DNA of 64,000 nt from Levilactobacillus cerevisiae. GTDB lineage: Bacteria; Bacillota; Bacilli; Lactobacillales; Lactobacillaceae. The stretch spans positions 1-64,000 of the forward strand of contig NZ_RHNN01000022.1 of assembly GCF_003946245.1 (NCBI RefSeq), in the 5' to 3' direction. This document shows positions 8,443-16,718 of the stretch, one piece after another (the stretch's first letter is position 1; each line of letters begins with the position of its first letter). Both the position numbers and the translations under genes were made by a program. The notes under the pieces are model-generated. The model worked only from the letters and a program-made list of their open reading frames with translations. It had not been told where the DNA came from and did no database searches.

Positions 8443-10788
8443 CTAGCGCCAACGTATGCGACTGAGAATGCGATGGCCCAAACCGTCCTGAACCAGGACA
8501 AAGACCGGCACGACGCTGGCCATTAGTGGCAAATATAACAGAGCTAATTTCCAATTTAACAGGCCGACCAGTGAGAAAATTGGCCCAAAGAAGATGAAAA
8601 TCACGGCGAACAATCCCGCCATGAGGGCCACCAAGCCCACTTTGAAACGGTTGAGCGGCCGCGCCACCATCACCAGGGCGTTGAGACTGATCAATCCCGT
8701 CATCAGGACGCTCAACGTAGACGTGGTCGCGAAGCTCAGGTTGAATTGGGTGCCGAACGCCATGATGACGAGGATGTAGCCCACGACACAGACGGCGGCC
8801 GGTGCGGCAATTTCCATAACTTGTTTCATAAACCGCCCGGCAATCCGCGCATAGTTGGGCTGTAGCGCCAGGAAGAACGTGGGGATTCCGACCATCAGGG
8901 AGGAGATTGGCGTGAGCTGAATCGGTTCAAACGGGTAACTGCGACTCATGAAAATGAAGATCAACGTGAGCGCCACGGAATACATGGTTTTGATTAGGAA
9001 GAGTGACGCCACCCGCTCGATGTTGTTGATGACCCGGCGGCCTTCGTTGAGGACGTTGATCATCGCGTCAAAGTTGGAGTTGACCAGCACGAAATCGGCC
9101 AAACTCTTGGTGGCTTCACTCCCGGAGGCCATCGCGATACTGCAGTCGGCCTGGCGCAGCGCCAACAGATCGTTGACCCCGTCCCCGGTCATGGCCACCG
9201 TGTGCCCCGCCGTTTGGTAAGCCTTGAACAGCTGCTCCTTTTGTTGCGGCGTGACCCGGCCGAATACGTTGTAGTCCGCTACCAGTTGGCCGTAGTCCGG
9301 ATGCTCGCCCACCTGGCTCATATCGACCAGCTGTTGGGCACCAGCGATCCCCGCCCGGTCGGCAATGCTGGCTACCGTAACGGGATTATCTCCAGAAATG
9401 ACCTTTAACGCCACGTCCTGGTTGGCAAAGAAGCCAAAGGTATCCTTCGCCCGCGGCCGCAGTTCATCGGTAATCAAAATCAGGCCGCAAGCCCGGGGAT
9501 TGGTCGGCCGTGGGGAGGTTAGCGTGTCGGCCGTCGCCAGCAAGAGCACCCGGTAGCCCTGTGCCGCCAGCGCTTGAATCCGTTGTTTCACATCCGTTGG
9601 GACCGTTTCAAAAATGAATTCTGGCGCACCCATAATCGTGGGCTGGCCGTCCAGAATGGCGCCACTCCATTTACGACCCGAGGAGAATGGCAAGACGTCA
9701 CTGGCCGTCACCGTGGGCGTCCCGTAGGCGTTCTGCACTGCTTGGGCCGTTTCGTTATCGTCACCCGTGGCGGCGACCAATTCGGCGAGGCGCGTCTGCA
9801 GCGTTGCCTCAGCGGTGCCATCGAGGGATTCCACCCGGTCGAGTTGGAGCTGGCCGTTGGTGATGGTCCCCGTTTTGTCTAAACACAACACGTCGACTCT
9901 GGCGAGCGCTTCAATTGCGGGCAGCTCCCGGACTAAGACGTTGTGCCGTCCCAGGGTGAAGGCGCCGGCCGCCAACGCCACGGACGTCAGGAGGACCAGG
10001 CCCTCCGGAATCATGCCGACCATCGAGGCCACCGTTCCCAAAATAGCACGGTTCTGGCTCTGTCCCCGTAGCATGGAGGAGATGAAGAGCGCGGCACCCA
10101 GCGGGATAATGGCAAACGTCAAAACTTTAATAATCCGATTAATAATGTGGAGTAGCTGACTGGCGCTCCGCCGTTTTTGCTTGGCCGAGTGCGCCAACTG
10201 TTTTACAAAACTGCCGTGGCCCACCGTGGTGGCTTGCACCAGGGCCCGGCCACCGAGAATCACGCTCCCGGAAATCAGGTCATCGCCGGTCGCCTTTAAA
10301 ATGGGCGTGGCTTCCCCGGTAATTTGGGATTCATCGACTTCTAAGCCCGCAGTATCGCGGATACAACCGTCAACCGGCAACTGATTGCCGCGGTGTAACT
10401 CCAGGAGGTCATCTTGGACAATTTCATCTTGATGGCGCGCCGCCACCTGGCCTTCCCGCAACACATCGATGGTGCCTTCGGACAGGAGGGCGAGCTTATC
10501 CACCTGGCGTTTGGACCGGACTTCTTGGAAGATCCCAATCCCGGTGTTGACCACCACGACGCCTAGAAACAAAAGGTTTTTATAGCTCCCGGTGAACAAA
10601 ACCAATCCACCCAGGAGGACGTTGATTAAATTAAATAAGGTTAATAAATTGTCCCGAAATATTTGTTTGACACTGCGAGTCAGCGGGGGTAAGGGGTCAT
10701 TCTGTTGGCCAGCTGCCACCCGTTGCGCAACTTCAGCCGCCGTTAATCCCTGGTCTGCCGGCGTTTCATAACGTTCTGTTGTGGTCAT
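8443..10788 (-). CDS. Cation-transporting P-type ATPase, Exp7/CtpE-like
   Basis: The ATG at 10788 has GGAGG upstream; the open frame extends to 11028 only through a family A element. About 781 residues. Motifs: a TGE loop reading TGEATP, membrane motif IPEGLVLLTS, phosphorylation motif DKTGTITNG, and hinge TGDGVNDLLALRQADCSIAM. The IPEGLVLLTS...ELPAIEALARVDVLC stretch is typical of the CtpE/Exp7 branch, some members of which take up or move calcium. Ten or so membrane helices are expected, with no N-terminal metal-binding domain. Substrate is inferred only by family. Confidence 0.88.
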   Translation of the reverse strand: MTTTERYETPADQGLTAAEVAQRVAAGQQNDPLPPLTRSVKQIFRDNLLTLFNLINVLLGGLVLFTGSYKNLLFLGVVVVNTGIGIFQEVRSKRQVDKLALLSEGTIDVLREGQVAARHQDEIVQDDLLELHRGNQLPVDGCIRDTAGLEVDESQITGEATPILKATGDDLISGSVILGGRALVQATTVGHGSFVKQLAHSAKQKRRSASQLLHIINRIIKVLTFAIIPLGAALFISSMLRGQSQNRAILGTVASMVGMIPEGLVLLTSVALAAGAFTLGRHNVLVRELPAIEALARVDVLCLDKTGTITNGQLQLDRVESLDGTAEATLQTRLAELVAATGDDNETAQAVQNAYGTPTVTASDVLPFSSGRKWSGAILDGQPTIMGAPEFIFETVPTDVKQRIQALAAQGYRVLLLATADTLTSPRPTNPRACGLILITDELRPRAKDTFGFFANQDVALKVISGDNPVTVASIADRAGIAGAQQLVDMSQVGEHPDYGQLVADYNVFGRVTPQQKEQLFKAYQTAGHTVAMTGDGVNDLLALRQADCSIAMASGSEATKSLADFVLVNSNFDAMINVLNEGRRVINNIERVASLFLIKTMYSVALTLIFIFMSRSYPFEPIQLTPISSLMVGIPTFFLALQPNYARIAGRFMKQVMEIAAPAAVCVVGYILVIMAFGTQFNLSFATTSTLSVLMTGLISLNALVMVARPLNRFKVGLVALMAGLFAVIFIFFGPIFSLVGLLNWKLALLYLPLMASVVPVFVLVQDGLGHRILSRIRWR

Positions 10789-10855
10789 CTTCCCCGTTAC
10801 CTCCATTTCCTTTGATTTGTTCTTGTGGGTTAAAACCGTCCGCCTCCGGGAGGGT

Positions 10856-11152
10856 GAAAATAGGATCGGATCGCTGTGGGCGACCCGAAGCCTAAACTGA
10901 TTGTGCTGACCGTTCCCGGCGGCGAGTTCAAGGTGCCCTGCTGTGGGGCCCGGCTCCAGCCTGGGGTGCGGTCTTCCACCTCGACTTGAAGTCTCACTGA
11001 GAACCGTGAGTCTCCAAGGTCGTCCCATGGCCTAAGCTGAGAAAATCACTCAGCTAATGCCATCGACACAGCTGGGCACCTTGACTCGCCTCTGGTCACT
11101 CACAGGGATCATGCCAATTTTTGTCGAGGTAACTGGCGCTGATCCTATTTTC
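10856..11152 (-). repeat. Family A structured element, copy A3 (nested)
   Basis: An outer palindrome (GAAAATAGGATC at 10856 with GATCCTATTTTC at 11141-11152) encloses a second complete element, 10921-11090, closed by GGCGAGTTCAAGGTGCCC and its near-complement. On the minus strand the inner unit shows P2 (TTAGCTGAG...CTCAGCTTAG), P3 (CTTGGAG...CTTCAAG), P4 with GGAAGACCGC and CAGGCTGG, and CCCACAGC. The outer arm carries its own GCTGTGGGCG. This looks like one element inserted in another, upstream of the P-type ATPase gene. Confidence 0.7.
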
Positions 11153-11481
11153 ACCTGCCCTGCGGCTCACGCTTATTTACCCCCCAACGACGCCAAGTAT
11201 GTGTCTATCTTCAGCTTTTTCTGTCCGTAAATTGTGACAGCTCGCAGCCTCGCAAGCGACACGTGAACAGAACACTTCACTCCCACGTGATTACACCCCT
11301 ATTGTACTAGAAAACCAGGTGTCCCGGCCCCTAATTCGTTCAGTTCTGGGCAATCTTTTAGAGAAACGCAAGTATTTTTGCTGCGGGCATCAGTAACCCT
11401 TTGGGCGCTAGAAGACTACAATGGACCTGAGAGGTACCTGCTTAACTGATTTATTTCAAATTCTTCAAAGGGAGTAATATT

Positions 11482-11643
11482 TTGAATCACAAATCATCAG
11501 CAGTCATTCTATTTATCCTTTACCTGATTCTTCTCGGCTGCATGCTGGCCAAGCAAAACATGTTGGCGATGTGGCTCATGACGTTTGGCATGTTGCTGGA
11601 GGCCAGCATCAACCTCTACGACCAATTCCACCAGCATCGGTAA
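11482..11643 (+). CDS. Small membrane protein, unknown function
   Basis: A 53-residue frame starting with TTG, preceded by AAAGGGAG at a good distance. It encodes MNHKSSAVILF, then two hydrophobic stretches separated by AKQN, and a polar tail ending in QFHQHR. Two short membrane helices are likely. It sits alone between the P-type ATPase promoter region and the aldo/keto reductase gene. No family is recognised. Confidence 0.6.
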   Translation: MNHKSSAVILFILYLILLGCMLAKQNMLAMWLMTFGMLLEASINLYDQFHQHR

Positions 11644-11842
11644 GCGTTGTCATTTGCGGCTGAATAGCCTAATATAGTAGATATACGCTGGTTGCGGGTT
11701 TCGTCGCCACCTGGACCCTTTTGGTGGCTAAATCTATGTGATACCGCAACTATTCGCGACGACATTTTCCACTAATCAGACCATCATTCACCTACACAAA
11801 TGCTATGACGGCGGCCCCGGTCGCCAAGAAGGAGAGTTTTTA

Positions 11843-12691
11843 ATGACACCCACCAAGATTACGAATACGATCAAACTGGCCGATGGCAACCGCATGCCGG
11901 TCATGGGCTTTGGCACTTATAAAATTGGTGATCAAGCAACCATGAACACCACGATTGACGCGGCCTGGAACGCTGGCTACCGCATGTTTGATACGGCCAT
12001 GATGTACCGCAACGAAGACATTCTCGGCCCCGCTTTGCAACAGGTCGGCATCCCCCGCGAAGGCGTCTTTCTAACCAGCAAGGTTGCCGAAGTGGTCCAG
12101 GGTTACGACCGGACCATGAAGGCCGTGGAAGGCTCGCTCAAACGCCTGCAGACCAACTATTTGGATTTACTATTGGTGCACTGGCCCGTCCGCGAGTACT
12201 TTTTCGACACCTGGAAGGCCATGGAACAGCTGAAGGCCGATGGGCTGGTCAAATCGATTGGCGTGTCCAACTATACCATCGCCCACTTGGAATTGTTGGC
12301 GACGCAGGCCAAAGAAATGCCGGTCGTCAACCAAGTGGAATACCACCCCTACCTGAACCAGCAGGCGCTAAATGATTACGATAAAGAAAAAAACATCGTC
12401 ACTGAAGCCTGGAGTCCACTGGGTCGCCGGGCCGTCCTGGACGATCCAATGATTGCCAAAATGGCCAAGCACCACCAGAAATCCGTGGCGCAAATCATCC
12501 TGCGGTGGGAACTGCAACACGATTTGATCACCATCCCCAAGTCCACTCATCCCGAACGCATCACCGAAAACGCCGAGATCTTTGACTTCGACTTGAGCAT
12601 TGATGAAATGACCATGATTGATATTTTAAACAAGAACGAGCGGACTGGGAACGAACCCGAAATCGTGTACGAAACCGGGAAACAGTACTAA
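11843..12691 (+). CDS. Aldo/keto reductase (2,5-diketo-D-gluconate reductase type)
   Basis: Start at 11843 after AAGAAGGAGAG; the frame is open further upstream but without a ribosome binding site. 282 residues, a full (alpha/beta)8 aldo/keto reductase. The tetrad is visible: Asp in FDTAMMYRNE, Tyr in the same segment, Lys in TSKV and His in LVHWP. The IPKSTHPERI segment near the C-terminus binds NADPH. It reduces small aldehydes and ketones in the cytosol; the natural substrate is unknown. Family A elements and a hairpin follow. Confidence 0.92.
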   Translation: MTPTKITNTIKLADGNRMPVMGFGTYKIGDQATMNTTIDAAWNAGYRMFDTAMMYRNEDILGPALQQVGIPREGVFLTSKVAEVVQGYDRTMKAVEGSLKRLQTNYLDLLLVHWPVREYFFDTWKAMEQLKADGLVKSIGVSNYTIAHLELLATQAKEMPVVNQVEYHPYLNQQALNDYDKEKNIVTEAWSPLGRRAVLDDPMIAKMAKHHQKSVAQIILRWELQHDLITIPKSTHPERITENAEIFDFDLSIDEMTMIDILNKNERTGNEPEIVYETGKQY

Positions 12692-12732
12692 TCGTTGCCG
12701 TGGAGATTAAACTAGTCGTTGATGGCGCCTCC

Positions 12733-12963
12733 GGGCTGGTGAAAATGAGACCGTAACGCTGTGGGCGAACTGAAACCCAAGTTGGGCGGTCATTGCCGTT
12801 CCCGACGGCGAGTTCAAGGTGCCCTGCTGTGGGGCCCGGCTCCAGCCTGGGGTACGGTCTTCCGCCTCGACTTGCTGGGCACCTTGACTCGCCTCTGGTC
12901 ACTCACATGGGTGGCTTGAGTTTCTTTGAGCTGATAGAGGAGCGGTTCTCATTTTCACCAGCT
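12733..12963 (-). repeat. Family A structured element, copy A4 (nested)
   Basis: The outer stem GGGCTGGTGAAAATGAGACC pairs with the segment at 12943-12963 (GGTTCTCATTTTCACCAG). Inside, 12807-12893 is a second unit closed by GGCGAGTTCAAGGTGCCC and its near-complement, which on the minus strand keeps P4 (GGAAGACCG...CAGGCTGG) and CCCACAGC but has lost most of P2 and P3. Same nesting as copy A3. Confidence 0.7.
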
Positions 12964-13033
12964 CTGCGGCTCTCACTTGTTTAATCTGGGGCAACGCTAA
13001 CTACTGTCAGTCAAAGTAAATTCGATACCAATT

Positions 13034-13083
13034 AAAAATAGTCATCAACCTTTCCGCAACAGGAGAGGTTGATGACTATTTGT
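13034..13083. terminator. Strong hairpin, probably a terminator
   Basis: AAATAGTCATCAACCT pairs perfectly with AGGTTGATGACTATTT, with T-rich DNA on the + side and A-rich on the other. It is the first strong terminator after the aldo/keto reductase gene. Confidence 0.65.
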
Positions 13084-13209
13084 TTACATATCATTTTATA
13101 AATCTCGTCATGTCGGCTAGACGCAATCCCACTTGTCCAACCACACCACGGTGCAATCCGCCAACTCAAACAAGTGCTGCCACCAACGCACAGTCATAGC
13201 CGCAGGAAG

Positions 13210-13366
13210 CCAGGGACGGAGCCAGCTGTGTCGAGGGTGTTAGACCGAGCGATATTCTCGGCCTTACAGCCTGGGGCAACCTTTGAGACGTGGTTTGTGG
13301 CTCAAAGTTGAGATGGAAGCTCGCCTCTCAGGCTGGAACCGACCTCACAGCAGGCGGAGTCCCTGG
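13210..13366 (+). repeat. Family A structured element, copy A5
   Basis: Closed by CCAGGGAC and GTCCCTGG. Contains the conserved CAGCTGTGTCGA, P2 (TTAGACCGAG...CTCGGCCTTA), P3 (CTTTGAG...CTCAAAG), P4 (ATGGAAG...CTCAGGCTGG) and CTCACAGC. Stem sequences differ from the other copies; the order is the same. Confidence 0.65.
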
Positions 13367-13450
13367 AAGCCGGAACCTCAGCAACCCCCACTTCAGGAAC
13401 AGCTATTGCGTTCACCACAAGCTGCCAGACTAGCACAACATCAGCCGTGA

Positions 13451-13606
13451 GGGCGAGAAAAATGGACTCAGCCGGGGGATTCTGCGAGTGTTCTGCTTGC
13501 AGAATGGCGACTTTGAGACGTGCTTTTCGGCTCAAAGCGAGCTGGAAGACCGCTTCTCAGGCTTTCAGCGTCCTACCCCCAGCGTTCCAGACCATTTTTC
13601 TCGCCC
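13451..13606 (+). repeat. Family A structured element, copy A6
   Basis: Perfect 15-bp outer stem GGGCGAGAAAAATGG / CCATTTTTCTCGCCC, with P3 (CTTTGAG...CTCAAAG) and P4 (CTGGAAGACCGC...CAGGCTTTCAG) inside, then CCCCAGCG. It lies 20 bases after the stop of the yjeM-like permease, so it would be in its 3' untranslated region. It is separate from copy A5, 85 bases away. Confidence 0.7.
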
Positions 13607-13626
13607 GGTAAGGCGCACGCGGAGAG

Positions 13627-15120
13627 CTAGTCTTGCGCTTGTTTGTGTTTACGGATTTGGTACCAGATGACACCCATGAGGCCGAACAGGATCGGCCCCA
13701 CCAGCATCCAAACCGTACTCTGCACGTCGCCATTTTCCAAGATTGGTTGGAGCAGCGTGAAGACGTTGGCGCCCAAGACCACGATGAAGACGACCCAACT
13801 GATGACGGTCGTCCAAGCCGGTGACTTGTAGACTTCGAATGGCTTCATGATGTCGCGGTTGTGCTTGAATTTTGGAAAGGCGTAGACCAGGAACAGGTAC
13901 GGCAGCGTCATGGACACGTTGGCCATCAGGGTCAAGATGTTGTAGAACGCTGAGGCATCGCTCGAGGCAAACGAGGCGACCAGGATAATCACAATGACGA
14001 CGGCACATTGCAGCATCATTGCGTAGCTTGGCATGTCGTTATCGTTCAGCTTGGTAAACTTTTTCGGCCACATTGATTTTGGCGTCCCCATGATCAACGT
14101 TTTCAATGGTGAGTACGTTAACGTGAAGAAGGCCCCGGAGTAGGCTAAGAACATCCCCAGCCCGGTGTAGCGCGCGAACCACAGGCCAATCGTGGTGCTG
14201 GTCGCGGCGCTCAGGCCCATGGACTCACCCAGTACGTCACCTAAGTTCCGCATCATAACATAACTAATATTACCCATGTTCGTGGTTGGGTCGGACAGAA
14301 CCTTTTGCCAGTTCGTGCTAATCCCCCAGCACAGAATTCCGATGGCGTAACCCAGCGTGATGACAATCGCGGAAATCACAATCGCTTTGGGGAACGTCTT
14401 TTCCGGGTTCTTGGTCTTATCAACCATACCACCCAAGACTTCCAGCCCACCGTAAGCAAAGATAGCAAATACAGCGAAACTCATAATGCCCATCGGTTGT
14501 TGGTACCCGGGATGCGGTGAGTGGAGGAACGTGTTCAGTGGTTGGGCAAATTCGCCGTGGCGTAAGGCCAACACGACACCGGAAACGACTAACAGGATGG
14601 CATTTAAACTCATAACCGCGAGCCCACCCAGACTGGTGATCCGCACGATGCCCTTGACCCCTTTGATTGAGACCCAGGTGACGAGGACCATCCACAGACA
14701 CGACAGAATCCCAATGACTTGGGTCGCATTTAGCCCAGCAATCGCGAAATTCTGGGTCTGGTCGCTCCCGAAGAAGGTCGTGGTAAACGGAATCCAGACC
14801 TTCGCTGACGTGGAAACCAGCCAGATGATGTAGGACGCGAACCACATGAAGGTCCCAATGAAGGCGAACTCGGGATTCACGCTGCGTTCCAGCCACTGAT
14901 ACATCCCACTTCCTTCGTCGGATTTAATCGCAGCCCCATATTCCGCCATCATTAACGCAAACGGAATGAAGAACAGGACGGCAGCAGCTAAGTAAAATAG
15001 AATCGATGAATACCCCATCAAGAAGTATGCCACCGTACTATTGGCGAAGCCGAAGACGGTCGTAAAGATCATCATGACTAAGGCCATTAAGGTGATTTTA
15101 CTGTTATTATTATCAGCCAT
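13627..15120 (-). CDS. yjeM: APC-superfamily amino-acid permease, YjeM-like
   Basis: 497 residues with about 12 to 14 membrane helices. The sequence follows Escherichia coli YjeM closely along its length: MMIFTTVFGFANS at the start, then FIGTFMWFASYIIWLVSTSAKVW, the GFAYGGLEVLGG-type segment (residues 225-240), and TLMANVSMTLPYLFL. YjeM belongs to the glutamate/GABA-antiporter side of the APC superfamily, but its substrate is not established. No decarboxylase or other amino-acid gene is adjacent, so an acid-resistance role is not supported by context. Confidence 0.88.
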   Translation of the reverse strand: MADNNNSKITLMALVMMIFTTVFGFANSTVAYFLMGYSSILFYLAAAVLFFIPFALMMAEYGAAIKSDEGSGMYQWLERSVNPEFAFIGTFMWFASYIIWLVSTSAKVWIPFTTTFFGSDQTQNFAIAGLNATQVIGILSCLWMVLVTWVSIKGVKGIVRITSLGGLAVMSLNAILLVVSGVVLALRHGEFAQPLNTFLHSPHPGYQQPMGIMSFAVFAIFAYGGLEVLGGMVDKTKNPEKTFPKAIVISAIVITLGYAIGILCWGISTNWQKVLSDPTTNMGNISYVMMRNLGDVLGESMGLSAATSTTIGLWFARYTGLGMFLAYSGAFFTLTYSPLKTLIMGTPKSMWPKKFTKLNDNDMPSYAMMLQCAVVIVIILVASFASSDASAFYNILTLMANVSMTLPYLFLVYAFPKFKHNRDIMKPFEVYKSPAWTTVISWVVFIVVLGANVFTLLQPILENGDVQSTVWMLVGPILFGLMGVIWYQIRKHKQAQD

Positions 15121-15319
15121 TATTCTCTCCCAAAATATTTTCTACCGCCCACTTGAAGGCGCTTTATTTATTTTAGATGAGAGACAATACATTCCCGTGG
15201 TAATTTACTAACAAGAAGATAAATTTTTCGTGTGATAAGTTGGCTTTTTCTCATGTATCACCGTTGTTTCCCGCAAAGCCGCTCGTTTTCCGGCTACTTT
15301 GTGGGGAACCTTTAAAAGC

Positions 15320-15359
15320 AAAAAGCTCACCAACCACGTCATCCGTGGCTAGTGGGCTT
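15320..15359 (-). terminator. Terminator of hsp20
   Basis: On the minus strand AAGCCCACTAGCCACGG pairs with the complementary CCGTGGTTGGTGAGCTT type arm and is followed by a T-rich tract. It lies 18 bases after the stop codon. Confidence 0.75.
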
Positions 15360-15376
15360 CATTAATGTCGATTTAG

Positions 15377-15802
15377 TTAGTCGATGCTAATCTTATGGTC
15401 ACCGGCAACCTCTGTTTGCTTAGGCAACGTCAAGGTCAGAACGCCAGCATCGTACATTGCCTGAACGGCTTTCAAGTCAATACTTGGCAGGTAGAAGGAA
15501 CGCGCAACGTTTTGACTGCTGCGTTCTTGACGGAGAATCCGGCCATCGTCATCCTTAGTGGATTGGTTGACTTCAGACTTGCCAGAGATTCGCAACGTGT
15601 CATCGCGGTAATCGACGTGGATGTCATCCTTCTTGAAACCAGGCATTTCCGCCGTAACCACGTAGTCCTTATCGTGTTCCACAACGTCGGTCTTCATACT
15701 ACCGTCGCCATTAAACATATCGTGGCCCAAATTGCCCACTTCGTTAAAGAAATTCGTTGGATCAAAGAAATCAAAGTTCCGGTTCATAACATCGTTAGTC
15801 AT
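15377..15802 (-). CDS. hsp20: Small heat-shock protein, Hsp20/alpha-crystallin family
   Basis: The ATG at 15802 is preferred to an in-frame TTG at 15808, since AAAGGGG lies nine bases before the ATG and only three before the TTG. About 141 residues. The alpha-crystallin domain spans roughly residues 35-135 and includes EMPGFKKDDIHVDY, LRISG and a final GVLTLTLPK. It is a cytosolic ATP-independent holdase that binds unfolding proteins. A perfect CIRCE and a sigma-A promoter upstream imply HrcA repression and heat induction. Monocistronic. Confidence 0.95.
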   Translation of the reverse strand: MTNDVMNRNFDFFDPTNFFNEVGNLGHDMFNGDGSMKTDVVEHDKDYVVTAEMPGFKKDDIHVDYRDDTLRISGKSEVNQSTKDDDGRILRQERSSQNVARSFYLPSIDLKAVQAMYDAGVLTLTLPKQTEVAGDHKISID

Positions 15803-15842
15803 AATCAATAACCCCTTTCTGCTTTGCTTGATTACATTTTCT

Positions 15843-15871
15843 ATAATAGTCAGTATTGGTCAGAATTGCAA
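15843..15871 (-). promoter_or_regulatory. Predicted sigma-A promoter of hsp20
   Basis: On the minus strand a -35 box TTGCAA (15866-15871) and a -10 box TATTAT (15843-15848) are separated by 17 bases, about 40 bases before the start codon. Confidence 0.65.
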
Positions 15872-15875
15872 GTAA

Positions 15876-15902
15876 TTAGCACTCACACTATTAGAGTGCT
15901 AA
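15876..15902. promoter_or_regulatory. CIRCE operator (HrcA site) upstream of hsp20
   Basis: A perfect inverted repeat, TTAGCACTC, nine bases, GAGTGCTAA, identical to the HrcA consensus. It lies four bases upstream of the predicted -35 box rather than between promoter and gene. Confidence 0.9.
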
Positions 15903-16051
15903 TTACTTGGCTTAATCACTGATATACCGGCTTTTATATTGAAAATATAATAGTCTTCATCCGCAGAAAGGTCAATTTATTTGTTCAAAGGTCAAAGGAT
16001 GTCGTTGTCGCGTAACTTTTTTAGTCGGGGTACTATGATTGGCTTCAATTT

Positions 16052-16080
16052 TAAAAGGATTGCCATCTAGCAGCAATCCT
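16052..16080 (-). terminator. Terminator of the Phd/YefM-like gene
   Basis: Minus-strand hairpin AGGATTGC, nine-base loop, GCAATCCT, followed by TTTTAAAA. Confidence 0.6.
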
Positions 16081-16116
16081 CCGGTTATAATTTCTTTTAT
16101 TCACGCGTCTCCGGCT

Positions 16117-16452
16117 TCACAGCCAACCGTCATTATCAGTCAGGGGCATCGTATTATCTATCGATGTACCGCGAACGACCTGATCGGGTACCAGTGGCTG
16201 ATGTTCACGTTCTTGCTTGTCTAGCCTTTGTGCAACCAACTCGTCCTGTTCCAGCTCAAACAGCTGATCCTGCAAGGCTGCATTCTCATTCACCAACGCC
16301 TCATAATCCGCAACGCCCAAAACCACGCCCACTGGCTGGTCATGGTTAAAAATATAGACCCCTGTTCGCTCACGTTCGGCCTCTTCAAAAAGCTTAACCG
16401 GTGACTGCTTCAACTCAGCTAAACTACTGACTGGCACCTTCATTGTACGCAT
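16117..16452 (-). CDS. Phd/YefM-type antitoxin-like protein, no toxin beside it
   Basis: Start at 16452 (MRTMKVPVSS) is placed by GAGAGG ten bases upstream; the frame is open further but reads through a duplicated terminator. 111 residues. The N-terminal 55 residues (VPVSSLAELKQSPVKLFEEA, then VYIFNHDQPVGVVLGVADYEAL) are the Phd/YefM antitoxin fold. The C-terminal part is a Glu/Gln-rich helix that would normally bind a Doc- or YoeB-type toxin. No toxin gene follows within the transcription unit, so it is an orphan antitoxin or regulator. Confidence 0.75.
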   Translation of the reverse strand: MRTMKVPVSSLAELKQSPVKLFEEAERERTGVYIFNHDQPVGVVLGVADYEALVNENAALQDQLFELEQDELVAQRLDKQEREHQPLVPDQVVRGTSIDNTMPLTDNDGWL

Positions 16453-16500
16453 CCAAGCACATCCTCTCCCCGCTATTATCCTGCATCCCCGGCAACAGTC

Positions 16501-16593
16501 ACAGCAAAGTGCCTCACCCCAACAAAAAAAGAGCAACCGGCGCCTGCCAGTTGCTCTCCCGTAAGATATTAGTAAGTTTCTTGTTGAACCTCT
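16501..16593 (-). pseudogene. Duplicated 3' end and terminator of the 29.3-kb gene
   Basis: About 93 bases are nearly identical to 29247-29340: the last codons of that gene (reading EVQQETY, stop) plus its terminator hairpin GAGCAAC...GTTGCTC (16531-16556) with its A7 tract. Upstream of the last codons the similarity stops abruptly. This is a detached copy of a gene tail, made by recombination or left by loss of a paralogue. Confidence 0.7.
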
Positions 16594-16718
16594 TGGAATT
16601 CCCTCTTCAATCCACAAATTTTACAGTGCCAACTGCCATCTAAACCGTTGACCCACGCTACAATCTGTGATGTTCCTGATGACGCTTAACCCCAAAGACC
16701 ATCTCACTAATACTAAAT

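Noticed and set aside
10789-11028. N-terminal extension of the P-type ATPase frame
   Set aside because: The extension is made of family A element sequence; a good GGAGG and ATG at 10788 give the normal family length.
15395-15811. Long + strand frame opposite hsp20
   Set aside because: Complete overlap with the clear hsp20 gene; codon pattern explained by the coding strand.
15968-16000. CtsR box upstream of hsp20
   Set aside because: GGTCAA-like heptads occur, but not with the direct-repeat spacing required, and they lie beyond CIRCE.
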